From Symsagittifera roscoffensis (lineage: Eukaryota > Xenacoelomorpha > Acoela > Convolutidae), in NCBI RefSeq assembly GCF_963678635.1, contig NC_087070.1:15503840-15567839 (forward strand): a stretch of 64,000 bases of DNA, given 5' to 3'. The notes below the pieces were generated by a model that did no database searches, was not told the origin of the DNA, and was given only the letters and a program-made list of their open reading frames with translations. Below, one piece after another: positions 36,130 to 45,855 of the stretch. The first letter of the stretch is position 1; every line of letters begins with the position of its first letter. A program made the position numbers and the translations under genes.

Positions 36130-37204
36130 GTTATTAAAGCAACAATAGGCAATGATTTAGTGCCATAAATTTATGTTATTACAGCCATCTCAAATGTCCG
36201 AGTATTTAAGAGAGTACCAAAAAATTCGCGTGTTCTCTTGGCGGAAAATCTGCCGGACAAAATAAATGACGTCTTGTACAATAAAGAGGATGTTACAAAA
36301 TGGCTTATTGTTATAACGTCATTTTTGTTTGTTTTGGAACAATGGAAAAGAAGTGGACGCAAACAGACCAAAAGCATGAGCTCTTTGATAAATGAAAAAA
36401 AAACTAGAGCAAATGACGTGTCACTTTCAAAACCCCATCTCCAAGTTTCAAGCCCGCCTCTGAGTGACCTCGAGCAGAGAATAAAGCAAATAACTAGTAA
36501 GCTCGATGAAAGAAATATAAGGGAAATATAAGGCATGCTACTTTGGATGACAAACTTGCTCCTTTTTTAACTGACAACTATCAAAAACTGTTGTCTAAGC
36601 ACCCTCAGTGAGCCAAACTTGCAGCTCCAAATCCAGAAAATTTTGATAGTTTTTTCGTAACTCTTATATTTGTTGCGTACAAGCCCCTGTTTTTCTGCAA
36701 AATGTTTTTTTTGGAACTCTAAGACAAATTACTCAGAAATTTGTTATGCAAAATCACTATTGTGAAAATGGATGATAACCGGTTTTTATAAGCAGTTCTC
36801 CCGGCAGCCAAAGGTGGCCTGGGCGTTTCTTTCGCTTGTCTTCTATGTTTACACGCTTTCTTAGCCTCATCAGTAGGAGCGAAATCTTAGGCTTAGAGCA
36901 TGTGGATTGAACCTATGATGGTGCGCTTAAGCGGTGGTTTGAACTTGCAAAAAATTGAAATAGCTCCGGAAAATGAAACCCAAAAAAATTGGAAAGAGCC
37001 AATTTTTGACAGCGAAATTGCAGGCTTGATTTTACGACTCGAACCAACGGACGTAAAAAGATTCAGTGGGTTCCAAGATAGAGTTTGCTCCCAATTGTTG
37101 AACGTCATCCCGTGCAAAAAATTAAGCTTGAAACTGTCCAACCAACAATTCAGAATTGCGATAGGACTTCAATTAGGCTCAAAAATATGCTAACGGCAAA
37201 AATG
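36130..37204 (+). pseudogene. RT-type retroelement, copy B, left part (interrupted by the LTR element)
   Basis: Conceptual translation in broken frames gives an N-terminal-type block (EQRIKQITSKLDERNIREI, then DDKLAPFLTDNYQKLLSKHP and AAPNPENFD), then a jump to GGLGVSFACLLCLHAFLAS, TDVKRFSGFQDRVCSQLLN, and QQFRIAIGLQLGSKIC. The RT palm expected between PNPENFD and GGLG is missing, so this is an internally deleted copy. The reading continues in the same register at 56101 after the LTR element (CLCGKKV...HGLSC). The family resembles RT proteins common in invertebrate genomes that end in a Cys/His cluster and an RPDG...WDVT block. Exact clade unknown. Confidence 0.65.
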
Positions 37205-38089
37205 TGTAACATTCGCCCAAATATCACACAGCGACGGAGCGTAGAAAAAGTACCTATCAACGACTGGCAGGCGTCAGTTACCCTAATTCTACTCGTTTTT
37301 CACCGTCTCGACCTTGCCAGTTGATTTTCTGGTCTGTTTAGGGCAAAGTAAAAAGTTACCATTTTTAGGCCATCAGTCAAACGACTTTTGATCAGCTTTC
37401 GTTTGCATGCGAACACAACCACATAGCTGAGTCTCGGATCCTCAGACTACGTGATTGTCATTAAAAACACGGCTCGAACAACCTATTTTATTATGTTTTT
37501 GTGTGACAGTTTTATATTAAATCCATTGGAGATGGATTGACCCTTTCCTTTTTCTATCTACTCATGTCCTGAAATATCAAATAATATCGGTGTTTAATTA
37601 AGATCTAGGACATTACAGCAGCTGTTATAGTTAGTTTACCCAGTCCCTTCACATATAACAGTCTCTGGGGGACCAAGCGTCCGCTCCCGTGATTTTCTTG
37701 AGATAACACTCTTATCTCCTATATTTCGTGTCCCGGGAGGGTTCCGTGGTATTTCTCTTCCCCCCACTGAAGCCTCCGTCTCCACAAATATCTGTCACTA
37801 AGGTCCTTATCGTGTGTTATTGCCACGATAAGAGGCTCCGTGTTTTTCTGTCTCTGATACAACCGTTCTTCACAATTTCTATCGTTGTTCTGATTTTCGT
37901 CTTTTTTATTCAAAATGGCCGTCTTTTTTCTATTTCTCAGAAATGTTCTTCTTCCGATCGAAATTTTAAAAATAAAAATTCTAGAACATTCTGACCCTCC
38001 GTCGCAACACTTTTCTGTTCATAAGGCCTTTAGTCACTTTTATTTCTGTCGCGGGAAGGTTATGCTGTGTCATCTGGCAGAATGGCACA
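37205..38089 (-). repeat. 3' LTR
   Basis: On the minus strand it begins TGTGCCATTC and ends GAATGTTACA. It is collinear with 55216-56100 at an offset of 18,011. The one difference seen is C at 37282 against T in the other LTR. A minus-strand TATAAA lies at 37511-37516, followed about 20 bp downstream by AATAAA at 37487-37492, so the R region would begin just there. The transcription start itself is inferred. Confidence 0.95.
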
Positions 38090-38106
38090 TACTCCCCGGA
38101 CAAGTC
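38090..38106 (-). promoter_or_regulatory. Polypurine tract (plus-strand primer) candidate
   Basis: On the minus strand the sequence abutting the 3' LTR is GACTTGTCCGGGGAGTA followed by TGTGCC. The purine core GGGGAGTA directly at the LTR boundary is the expected place for the polypurine tract. The same TTGTCCGGGGAG word recurs inside pol (see findings). Confidence 0.6.
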
Positions 38107-38839
38107 TCCATCAATGTCCCTATTGATCGCACAACACCGGGTTATCGTCAAGTAGGTATCCAGTTTTCTGTAACCAATCTTACAAATCGCATAAGAAAAT
38201 GAAATTTATCTACTCCACCTCAACTCACTACGTGTTCACAAATGGCATCGTACTACATCTCACTGCCTTTCAACATTTTCACAAAATTTGCACCATGAGG
38301 AGTGTCCTAGATAAAATTTCTTTTCTGACTACTTACGTCGTCTTGTTATAAAACTTCTTTTCGCTCTTTGTGATTAAAAAGTGGGACGTGGCACGGCCAC
38401 GCACCCGTTAAAATTAACTTAACTTCACTCACCAAGTATAATTAGTCATTTATGCGGTCCTTTCAATATTAAAACTAAGAAACTCTGTGGCTAGGAAAGT
38501 TATTGAGTTACCCACCCTTCTCGAGCGAATTTACTCAAACTTACCATGTCGCCACACAGTGAATTTGTGTCTTACACAGGTTAAAAACTTCAGTCGTGAA
38601 TAAATAGGTATATATACTCACCTATGCTCCTTATATACATACATAGATAGTAGTAACTAAAATCAACAATTTCAACAATCTTAACAATTGCAACAATTTT
38701 CAAAGTTTGGTCTGACCAAACTAAATCAAAACAAAAAGTTTCACAAGTTCAATAATCAAAACTTGGTTGATTTGTTCAAGTTTTTACACACAAAGACAAT
38801 CAAGTTTTTTTCTCCTTCTCTTCCCTTCTTCGGTCATTT
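38107..38839 (-). other. 3' untranslated region of the LTR element
   Basis: No frame. It contains a run of CAACAATTT-type repeats near 38660-38700 and a short inverted repeat TTTGGTCTGACCAAA at 38705-38719. The ORF4 stop (TGA) is at its 5' (right) edge. Confidence 0.6.
38705..38719. repeat. Short perfect palindrome TTTGGTCTGACCAAA
   Basis: Seven-base arms around a central T in the 3' untranslated region. It could form a small hairpin in element RNA; function unknown. Confidence 0.5.
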
Positions 38840-39748
38840 TCATTCCATCATTTCTCCATCCTGATGTTCAGCGTCCCTGTCTTCCAGAACTTTCTCTAAC
38901 ATGTCCAGAGAGTTGCGGGCCGTGCCCCAACCCTCCTGTTCCAACAGCCTCGGTTTGCAACAAGGTAGCAAGTCCACATTCACCTTCTGCTCCCGGTTCC
39001 TGCAAAAGCTGTTGTGAAGACACAGGCTCACGTTTCGTTCTAGGTCAGCTCTTAAGACCTCTTTCTTCTCATCTTCAGTAACACAAGGCGTTCCAGCTAC
39101 CCGCTTCACCGCTGTGGTGACCGCGTTTCTGTGCGTCAAGAATGCTCGTTTATAGGCTCCTGGTCCTATATCTAGCTGGAAAGATTGATAGGCTTCCGTA
39201 TTCCTTGACATGTGACGCTTCGCGCGTTCATACATCCAAGATGTCATCACTGCACGGAACCAAGGCATCAATCTTTGCCTTGACCATATTCTTTCAATGG
39301 CTTTAGGTATTCTCAGAACCTTGCAGGTGGTTCTGAAAAGATCCAATTCACGACTCATTTTAACGTTGCTCAACTGTTCAGGAGTCGGCACGGCCGTCTC
39401 CTGCTCACTTGTGTCCGCGTTAGCCTCCAACCATCTCACTGCTAGCATGGCGCTAACCACCACGATTGATACTTGTTGATTCTGATCGGGCAACCCCGTG
39501 GAGTACAACTCCTCCACGTCCCAGACTAGGATCAGATTCCCGCGTTTAGGGTACCACAACGTCTGCGCCAAGCAGTGGCAAGGATACTCCCCATGGGTTC
39601 TCACTATGTTCCTTCGGGTCCGATACCCTGAGGCTCCCAGCAACGGTTCCACTTCCATCAGGATTCTATGTAAATCGTCTTTCTCTTCTATGGTGGGGAA
39701 TTCAGTGGGTAACGCTCCACTCGCTTTCTGTTTCTGGAACTCACTCAC
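38840..39748 (-). CDS. LTR-element ORF4: unknown 302-codon frame, same register as ORF3
   Basis: The first codon of the open frame is GTG, not ATG, and the frame is continuous with ORF3 across one TAA and two codons. The simplest reading is that ORF3 and ORF4 are one protein of about 1,160 aa whose C-terminal quarter is now cut off. An independent protein with its own start is less likely. Residues are mixed polar. There is one moderately hydrophobic stretch (VSIVVVSAMLAVRWLE), not a clear membrane segment. Tryptophans, arginine-rich helices (RMPWF-like, WMYERAKRHM) and several cysteines (CHC, CLH, FCRN, PCCK) are notable. No signal peptide, no furin site and no envelope-like architecture. 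Function not recognised. Confidence 0.6.
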   Translation of the reverse strand: MSEFQKQKASGALPTEFPTIEEKDDLHRILMEVEPLLGASGYRTRRNIVRTHGEYPCHCLAQTLWYPKRGNLILVWDVEELYSTGLPDQNQQVSIVVVSAMLAVRWLEANADTSEQETAVPTPEQLSNVKMSRELDLFRTTCKVLRIPKAIERIWSRQRLMPWFRAVMTSWMYERAKRHMSRNTEAYQSFQLDIGPGAYKRAFLTHRNAVTTAVKRVAGTPCVTEDEKKEVLRADLERNVSLCLHNSFCRNREQKVNVDLLPCCKPRLLEQEGWGTARNSLDMLEKVLEDRDAEHQDGEMME

Positions 39749-39754
39749 GTTGCC

Positions 39755-42328
39755 TTAGTTCAGTCTCATGAACTCTTCACCCACAACGTCTTGCAACTCG
39801 CCTTCGGATCTCTTCGGGACTGCCCGAAAGATCTTTGCCAACAAGTCATATGACCTCTCTGACATTCTGGCCAACCTCACGCACTTTGGCACAGAGAAAA
39901 GTTGGTCAACCAACACTTGTTGCGTCCTCGCATCCATCACCACCATGTGCGTAGGATACTTGCTATTACAATACGGCGCTGAGCTTGAACCCACCATATA
40001 TTTTGAACCAGTAGGTCTGTGATAGGCTTCACTATCCTTCAGATTCATTTCATTCTCTAGGGCTTCTCGCCAGCCTCCAATCTTTTGCTCCGTCTGTAAT
40101 GCTCCAGGGAATATTTCCACGCTGAGGGACGTCACTAGCTCATGGGCACGCTCCAAGCGCTCGAGCGATTCTATCGAACTCGTCATGCTGCAAAATCCCA
40201 AGGCTGTGATCAGGTTTACGTCCGTCACCCCATGGCAGTCTGCGACCAACTCCATGGCACTCTTATCTGACATGCTCAATCTTCCGTACAATCGTGCCAG
40301 TTGTCGATGCTGCTCGCTTAGCGTAATCAGGCAGTGTCCTAGGTTACAAACATGTCCTTCCATCCCACTGTGTTGAGCCAAGCATGTGTCTTGCTTCAAC
40401 CAATTACTCGATGTACCTTCCTCGGACAGCTCCGTGGACGGGTTGCTCTTCTTCTTCGTCAATCTCATGGCCAGCAGGTGTTGTATCATGGCCAGATCAT
40501 GTAGACTCGCATCATCATCCCGGTCTAACATGATATCCGCGGTCATGTCCCAGATTAAGCCTGCGTTAGGATGGGGACACCAGGAAGGTTTCATGAGTTC
40601 CCACATCACTACTAGACTGGTTTTCAAGGGACCGTCCCAAGAACCACAATCAAAACTCACTTGCCCTTTTAGCTCGGGAATCGAGGGCTCGACTACTCGT
40701 TCTTCCAAAATAATTCCAAGCTTGGGTTGTTCCACCATCAACATTCCAATTTCCTTAATCCGTTCAACCCAGAAGTTGAGCACTGTGACTTGCTCGTAGT
40801 CGAAGTATGCTTCCCTGGCTTCTTCGTTCACGAAGGGATTATACGCCATCCCTGGTATACCAGACACGTATTGGAACGACTTCAGTTTCCCTAGTGTTGC
40901 AAACTCCTTTTGTCCTCTGGCCGCTTCAATCAAGTCTCTGCTCACTCTCAATTCTTTGTTGGAGTATCTTCTCACCTCTTCCAACTTGCGATAGCTTTCC
41001 ATATCATTCGACTCCTTGCTTGGCACGGTCAATGGCATGTCCTGATATAGCTCTAGGAGTGCCCTAAGGAAGTTCCTTTCGCAATCAACTCCCTTTTGCC
41101 GAATGATCTTTATACATTCTCCCAACACAGGAGTGGGGATGCGATCCACCACGAATCTGACAAAGCAAAGGGCATCCTTACGCTTAGCCCATGCTATCGC
41201 TGAATCGTCTTTCGAAATCAATGCTCGTAGAGCTTCCATTAACTCTAGTTCCTGTTCTCGTGATTTCGAGTCATTATTGGCTTCATACTCCGCCTTTTTG
41301 ATGCCCATCAAGCACCAAGCCAGTCGTACTTGCAGATCAGTTCTCACGCAAGGATGAGCCAGGTATGCTGCCACCGTCGCAGGTGCATTCATCGTCTCAT
41401 CGAAGTATTTCTGGAGGGCCGCCCTCCAAGAAATCTCTAGCAGTTTTTCCAATCCAATTTCGTTCGCTTCTGATGACATTACTGTGCCATACTCTTTTCG
41501 ATTGAAGTTAGAGTTCTCCGTAAGCCCCTTCAAATATTCTTGCATGGCTCTCTTCTCGCTCCAAGCCATCAGGTGCCCTCTCGCGGAGTTCCTCGCTTTC
41601 AACATCTCCACATAACCCCCTGCCGGATCTCCCATGTGGACCGATTCCGGCACAGTTATTCGACTGTACTCGACCACGTCGAGTTGTCCTTCCAGTTTCA
41701 ACTTGGCCATGTTGATTCGCGAGGGCCTATAATCTTCAAGTCCTCCAGATCCACATTGACTGATTACTTCCATTTCTAACTTAGTGTCTGCCAGGGTTCG
41801 CGCCGTCTTCTTCGACCTTGTGGCAGTTACGGTCAGACCTGCCAAGAGCATAGGGGGTATCAGATTCTCTTTTTCTCCCCCTGTCAGTGTTGTACTATCT
41901 CCTTGCCCGCTCTCGCCTGAACGACCTGTGCTCGTTAAAGAGGTCACCACTGCGCTGGCTCTCGACTTCACCACTCTCGGGTTCATGGCTCGACTTCCTG
42001 TTTTCCCTTTTAGTCGCTTCAGCCCTTTCCTGGCTCGTCTGACAGGTAATTTTTTTGCAACATGCTGATCATCGGCACTGTCTTCTGTTACTGACTCGGT
42101 CAGAACATCCGACTCCATGGAGCTCACTATTTTTTCCAGGACCTCACGCATGATGTGTTGGTTCAATCCCACCTTCATTATGGACTGCGTCCCATATCGC
42201 CTTATCACGTCCCAAGATTTCTCCATGAAGTTTACTCGGCTCCAGATTGCTCCTGTCTTGCCTTCCAACTCCATTTGATATCTTTCCCATTCTTCTTCTG
42301 GTAATGTGCTGAGGAACGATATCTTCAT
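39755..42328 (-). CDS. LTR-element ORF3: unknown 857-aa protein downstream of pol
   Basis: Starts at ATG 42326-42328 (MKISFLSTLPEEEWERY) and runs open for 857 codons, 272 bp after the pol stop. Residues about 90-125 are strongly basic (KKLPVRRARKGLKRLKGK), suiting a nuclear-localisation or nucleic-acid-binding segment. The rest is mostly helical, rich in Glu, Leu and Lys, with a Cys/His-containing patch near residues 660-680 (TCLAQHSGMEGHVCNLGHC). There is no N-terminal signal, no transmembrane helix and no fusion peptide, so it does not look like the env gene some gypsy elements carry in this position. It is probably expressed from a spliced or internally initiated RNA. The long intact frame implies selection in the source element. 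Family not recognised. Confidence 0.75.
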   Translation of the reverse strand: MKISFLSTLPEEEWERYQMELEGKTGAIWSRVNFMEKSWDVIRRYGTQSIMKVGLNQHIMREVLEKIVSSMESDVLTESVTEDSADDQHVAKKLPVRRARKGLKRLKGKTGSRAMNPRVVKSRASAVVTSLTSTGRSGESGQGDSTTLTGGEKENLIPPMLLAGLTVTATRSKKTARTLADTKLEMEVISQCGSGGLEDYRPSRINMAKLKLEGQLDVVEYSRITVPESVHMGDPAGGYVEMLKARNSARGHLMAWSEKRAMQEYLKGLTENSNFNRKEYGTVMSSEANEIGLEKLLEISWRAALQKYFDETMNAPATVAAYLAHPCVRTDLQVRLAWCLMGIKKAEYEANNDSKSREQELELMEALRALISKDDSAIAWAKRKDALCFVRFVVDRIPTPVLGECIKIIRQKGVDCERNFLRALLELYQDMPLTVPSKESNDMESYRKLEEVRRYSNKELRVSRDLIEAARGQKEFATLGKLKSFQYVSGIPGMAYNPFVNEEAREAYFDYEQVTVLNFWVERIKEIGMLMVEQPKLGIILEERVVEPSIPELKGQVSFDCGSWDGPLKTSLVVMWELMKPSWCPHPNAGLIWDMTADIMLDRDDDASLHDLAMIQHLLAMRLTKKKSNPSTELSEEGTSSNWLKQDTCLAQHSGMEGHVCNLGHCLITLSEQHRQLARLYGRLSMSDKSAMELVADCHGVTDVNLITALGFCSMTSSIESLERLERAHELVTSLSVEIFPGALQTEQKIGGWREALENEMNLKDSEAYHRPTGSKYMVGSSSAPYCNSKYPTHMVVMDARTQQVLVDQLFSVPKCVRLARMSERSYDLLAKIFRAVPKRSEGELQDVVGEEFMRLN

Positions 42329-42363
42329 TGACTCTTCACAATTCTGATTTAAAATTTAGCACC

Positions 42364-42382
42364 AAGGTGGATCGTCCACCTT
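42364..42382. repeat. Hairpin between pol and ORF3
   Basis: Perfect 8-bp inverted repeat AAGGTGGA/TCCACCTT with loop TCG, in the 272-bp spacer about 40 bp upstream of the ORF3 start. It could affect transcription, splicing or translation of ORF3; untested. Confidence 0.7.
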
Positions 42383-42603
42383 TATCTTTGTCAGAGTAGC
42401 ACGAATAAGCGCTGTCACCTTGATGACACAAACATAAAACATATCATAACAATAACATAACATAAACACATAAACATCACACACCTATACTATCATATAA
42501 AAACCTAATTCCTAATACTGTACCTAAAGCCTAACCTAAAGCTTGACTCTAATTCTTATCGAGCAACTTAATAAAAACCACTTATCGCCGAGCGCAATTC
42601 TTA

Positions 42604-43053
42604 GCATATGCTCAGATAGTATTTTTTATGTAAGTAAACCTCTATGTCAGTCTCTGAAAATATCACATGCACAAGAGCGTACAACTCTCTCGGATGTAGC
42701 TTTCCCCTATTAGGATCGTAAACTGGCAACGAGAGAGAGGTCACACCTCTCTCAACCAGGAAATCCCTAAGTCGAGTCAAGGCCAATACCAAGCTCTCCG
42801 GATTCACGTGTTGCCTATCAGTAGCTTTCGTAACCAAAAAACACAAATATTTCCCTGGTATCTGTGATGCAACAGGGGGCAACGCTATCATTCCTCCTAC
42901 ACCCGGCCTCTGTTTCCACAAAAACTCGATATTCTTGTACTCTCTTTTAAAGTCGGCCGCTAGTGCTGTTTTGAAGCTTACGTCCGCAGTTATCGCTATG
43001 GCGCACGTGCGTTCCGTGAGTATGAAATCGCTGTCCGTTATAACGATATTGTT
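42604..43053 (-). other. TARG1/OARD1-like macrodomain at the C terminus of Pol
   Basis: The last 150 residues align with the ADP-ribose macrodomain of the TARG1 (OARD1/C6orf130) class. The order is: VITDSDF (strand with Asp), a CAIAIT strand, SFKTALAADFKREY in place of the Gly-rich ADP-ribose loop and helix, GVGGMIALP, GKYLCFLVTK, a helix PESLVLALTRLRDFLVERG, VTSLSLPVYD, HPRELYALVHVIFSETDIEVYL. The Lys of LVTK (Pol residue 1626) falls on the TARG1 catalytic Lys84. The position of TARG1 Asp125 is a Gly in RGKL. The MGAGIA loop is replaced by FKTALA. The fold call is strong. ADP-ribose hydrolysis is doubtful, and binding is possible. It is fused in frame, so it would be made as part of Gag-Pol. 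Confidence 0.8.
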
Positions 43054-45674
43054 CGAATAGTGGTTCGGGAGATCAAAATACGATTCAAAGATTCGTCCAA
43101 AAGGTGGTTTCTTAGCATTCTCGCCCTCTGTCTCTAGTTCTCCGGTTTCCCTTGCCGATTTCAATTTTTTTATTATGAGATTTTCGGTGTGGGTGAGTCC
43201 TACCCCCACTCCCCGGACAAAAATATCCATCGACGTCCCCGTCGATCGCCCAAAGTCTAGGAGACCGAGGTTGGATTGTGGAACACGTAGAGGACCATCT
43301 GGGGCGACCCAGTTGGACTCGGTATTGTCATGACTGATGTATTTGACGCCGTCTCTGTCGACGTCCTGAATCGTCAGGATCGTCTCTTTTGGATCTGTCG
43401 GCAGATCGTGGAGCCATTCGAGCACGCGCAAGTTTGTTAGTTCTTGCTCATGTGTCTGTTCCGCTTCTGGTTCGAACTCCACTTCCGGTTCTGATCGATC
43501 GTCGATCCAATCTTGATCCATATCGTTCACAAGGTCGATTTCTTCTAGCATCGCTACTTCGTCCAGCCCCACCAGCGAGTCTATGACATCACTCACTACT
43601 ATCCGGTCTACAACGAAGTCCTCGCCATACGGATTGTATTTCTTCTGGTTTTTTCCCCTCTTACTTTGGCGTGTCTCCATAGTGAGCGGAAAGTCAGGCT
43701 GTATTCCTTTGTCAATTTCGGTTTGTTCCGGGCAATCCCAGTCTTCTTCGGCATAGGGTAGAGTTTCATCGTCCACCTCTACTCGCTCAGTCAACTCGAG
43801 ATCCAGTGGTAGATCACAATTGTCCACCATCTCATTCCCGTCGTTCTTGTCGCGAGTACCCCTTTCATTCACTTCACAAGCAGGATCCACTATTAAATAG
43901 TCTCCCTCTTGCATGTCCGCTGGGATGCACCAATCCTCGGACGAGGCGTTGTGTGGTTTGATGTTCTCGTAATGAGCCGCTCTTCCGGTGCTCAGCCGAT
44001 AAAAACGACCTCCTTGATGCACCTCTGTTATCTGAAATGGACCACGCCATTTCTTTAATAGTTTCTTGGTTCCTTTTGGTGGAACCACTTCCTGGAACAC
44101 CCAGACGTAGTCGCCAACTGAGTAGGCTTTTGCATCGGCCGTCCTTTTATCAAACCTCCTTTTTTGTCTAATCTGCGCCTGTTGCGTATTCCTCCTGCAT
44201 AAGTCATTGAGGTCCTGTTGTCTTCTAATAACGTCCCGCACGTACGTTTGCGGTGCTGTCCTCTTCCCTTCATATTCAGGGTAGAAGAACGTTAACGGGA
44301 GTGCTTTTTCATGACCCGTCAGCATCATATGCGGACTTATTCCCGTGGTGGAATGCTCCGTGTTGTTGTAAGCACCCATCACTTGCGGCAAGTGCTTGTC
44401 CCAGTCATCCATATAGCGTGAGCAGTAGACTCTCAACATGGATACCAGTGTGCGATTCTGCCTCTCGACTAGGCCATTCGTTTGCGGGTGATAAGTGGTC
44501 GAGTGGGCCTGCGCTACCTGCGACCTTTTCATTAACTCTTTCGTGAGATCACCTACGAATGCTTTGCCATTGTCCGATTGGAACGTGATGGGGCAGCCAT
44601 GCCTTGCTATCCACACGTTTATCAAATGATCGCATGTTTCTTCTGCCGACGCTGTCATGCAGGGTGCTGCCTCCGCGTACTTCGTAAAATGGTCGATCAT
44701 TACCAGCACCTGATTATAGCCCGTTGCTGTCATGCAGATTTTCTGATGATCAATTTGCACCACTTCGTTGAAACCTGACGATTCTATTGACTGTAGGGGG
44801 AACCTTAGTTTCCTGGGATCCTTTGCCTGTTGACAAGACAGGCATGCGGCTATCCATTTCTCACAAGCCTTCTTCAATCCCGGCCATTCGAATCGTTTTT
44901 GTATCCTGTTATACACTTTGTCCACGCCTTGATGTCCCATCTGATCATGTGAGCGAAAGAGCAATTCAGTCTGGTACAACTGTGGTAACACTATTGATTT
45001 GTATTTATAAAGGACCTTGTCCTCCTCCTTGCGCTTACAGGCTACGATTCCGTCCTTATTCAGGTACAACAAGTCTTTTCTCTTCAGGTAAAACTGCTTC
45101 AGGATTTTGTAGCTGTCTTCTTCCAAGTCTCCCTTGTCAGGTGCTCCATTCTCGATCCATCTTTTCAGACTGCTCGTCATTCTATCATTTCGTTGAGCCC
45201 TCAGGAGATCCGACAGCCTGTACCTGGCTTTCAAATACGTCTTCACCACGTTCATTTGCCCACTCATTATCTCCGGAGCATGAGCATCGTCCATCAACTT
45301 GACACACCATATCTTTTTCAAAGGCGTCGCTTCTTGCACAGATGGTTCCAGATTGGTACGGACGACCGTACCATGTGGCAGCAATCTGGTTGGGCGTTTT
45401 GAAACTGCTATCAGCTCGAGCTCGTCTGCGGCATTATCTACCACAGTGCCCTCTTCATCTGAGGTGTATCTGTCCCTGTCTGGATCCTGATGTGTTTCTC
45501 GGTCCAGCCCACGCTGCTTCCAGTCTACCAACAAGGAGTGGATTGCGATCTCTGACACATCGGAATTGGAAGTTGTTTCAGACGTGTTGTCCCAGGACTG
45601 GGGTCTCGAGTCACCACTTGAGTCGACTGATTCCTCAACATCATATTCCAAGTTGTCTGAGATGTTTCTCGACT

Positions 45675-45855
45675 CCCCGGACAAAACTCTGTCCATCGGT
45701 CGCTTTGAACCCGACTCCCCGGACAAAATTCTGCCCCTAGGTGGTCTAGTCAACCTCTCCCCGGACAAGTCGTCCTGCACGGGCTCAAAGGTGTCTGACT
45801 CATCAGAGGAGACGTCCTTGACTGGCTCGAAGGTGTCAGACTCCCCGGACATTGT
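45675..45855 (-). repeat. LSGES repeat patch inside pol
   Basis: The minus-strand word TTGTCCGGGGAGTC or a close variant occurs at about 45676, 45718, 45761 and 45842, encoding LSGESG, LSGESR, LSGERL and MSGESD. The intervening DTFEPV segment is also duplicated. The same word abuts the 3' LTR and is present near 43207 in pol. Confidence 0.75.

Noticed and set aside
38840-42328. ORF3/ORF4 as an envelope gene (errantivirus-like)
   Set aside because: No signal peptide, no C-terminal membrane anchor, no cleavage site or fusion-like stretch is visible.
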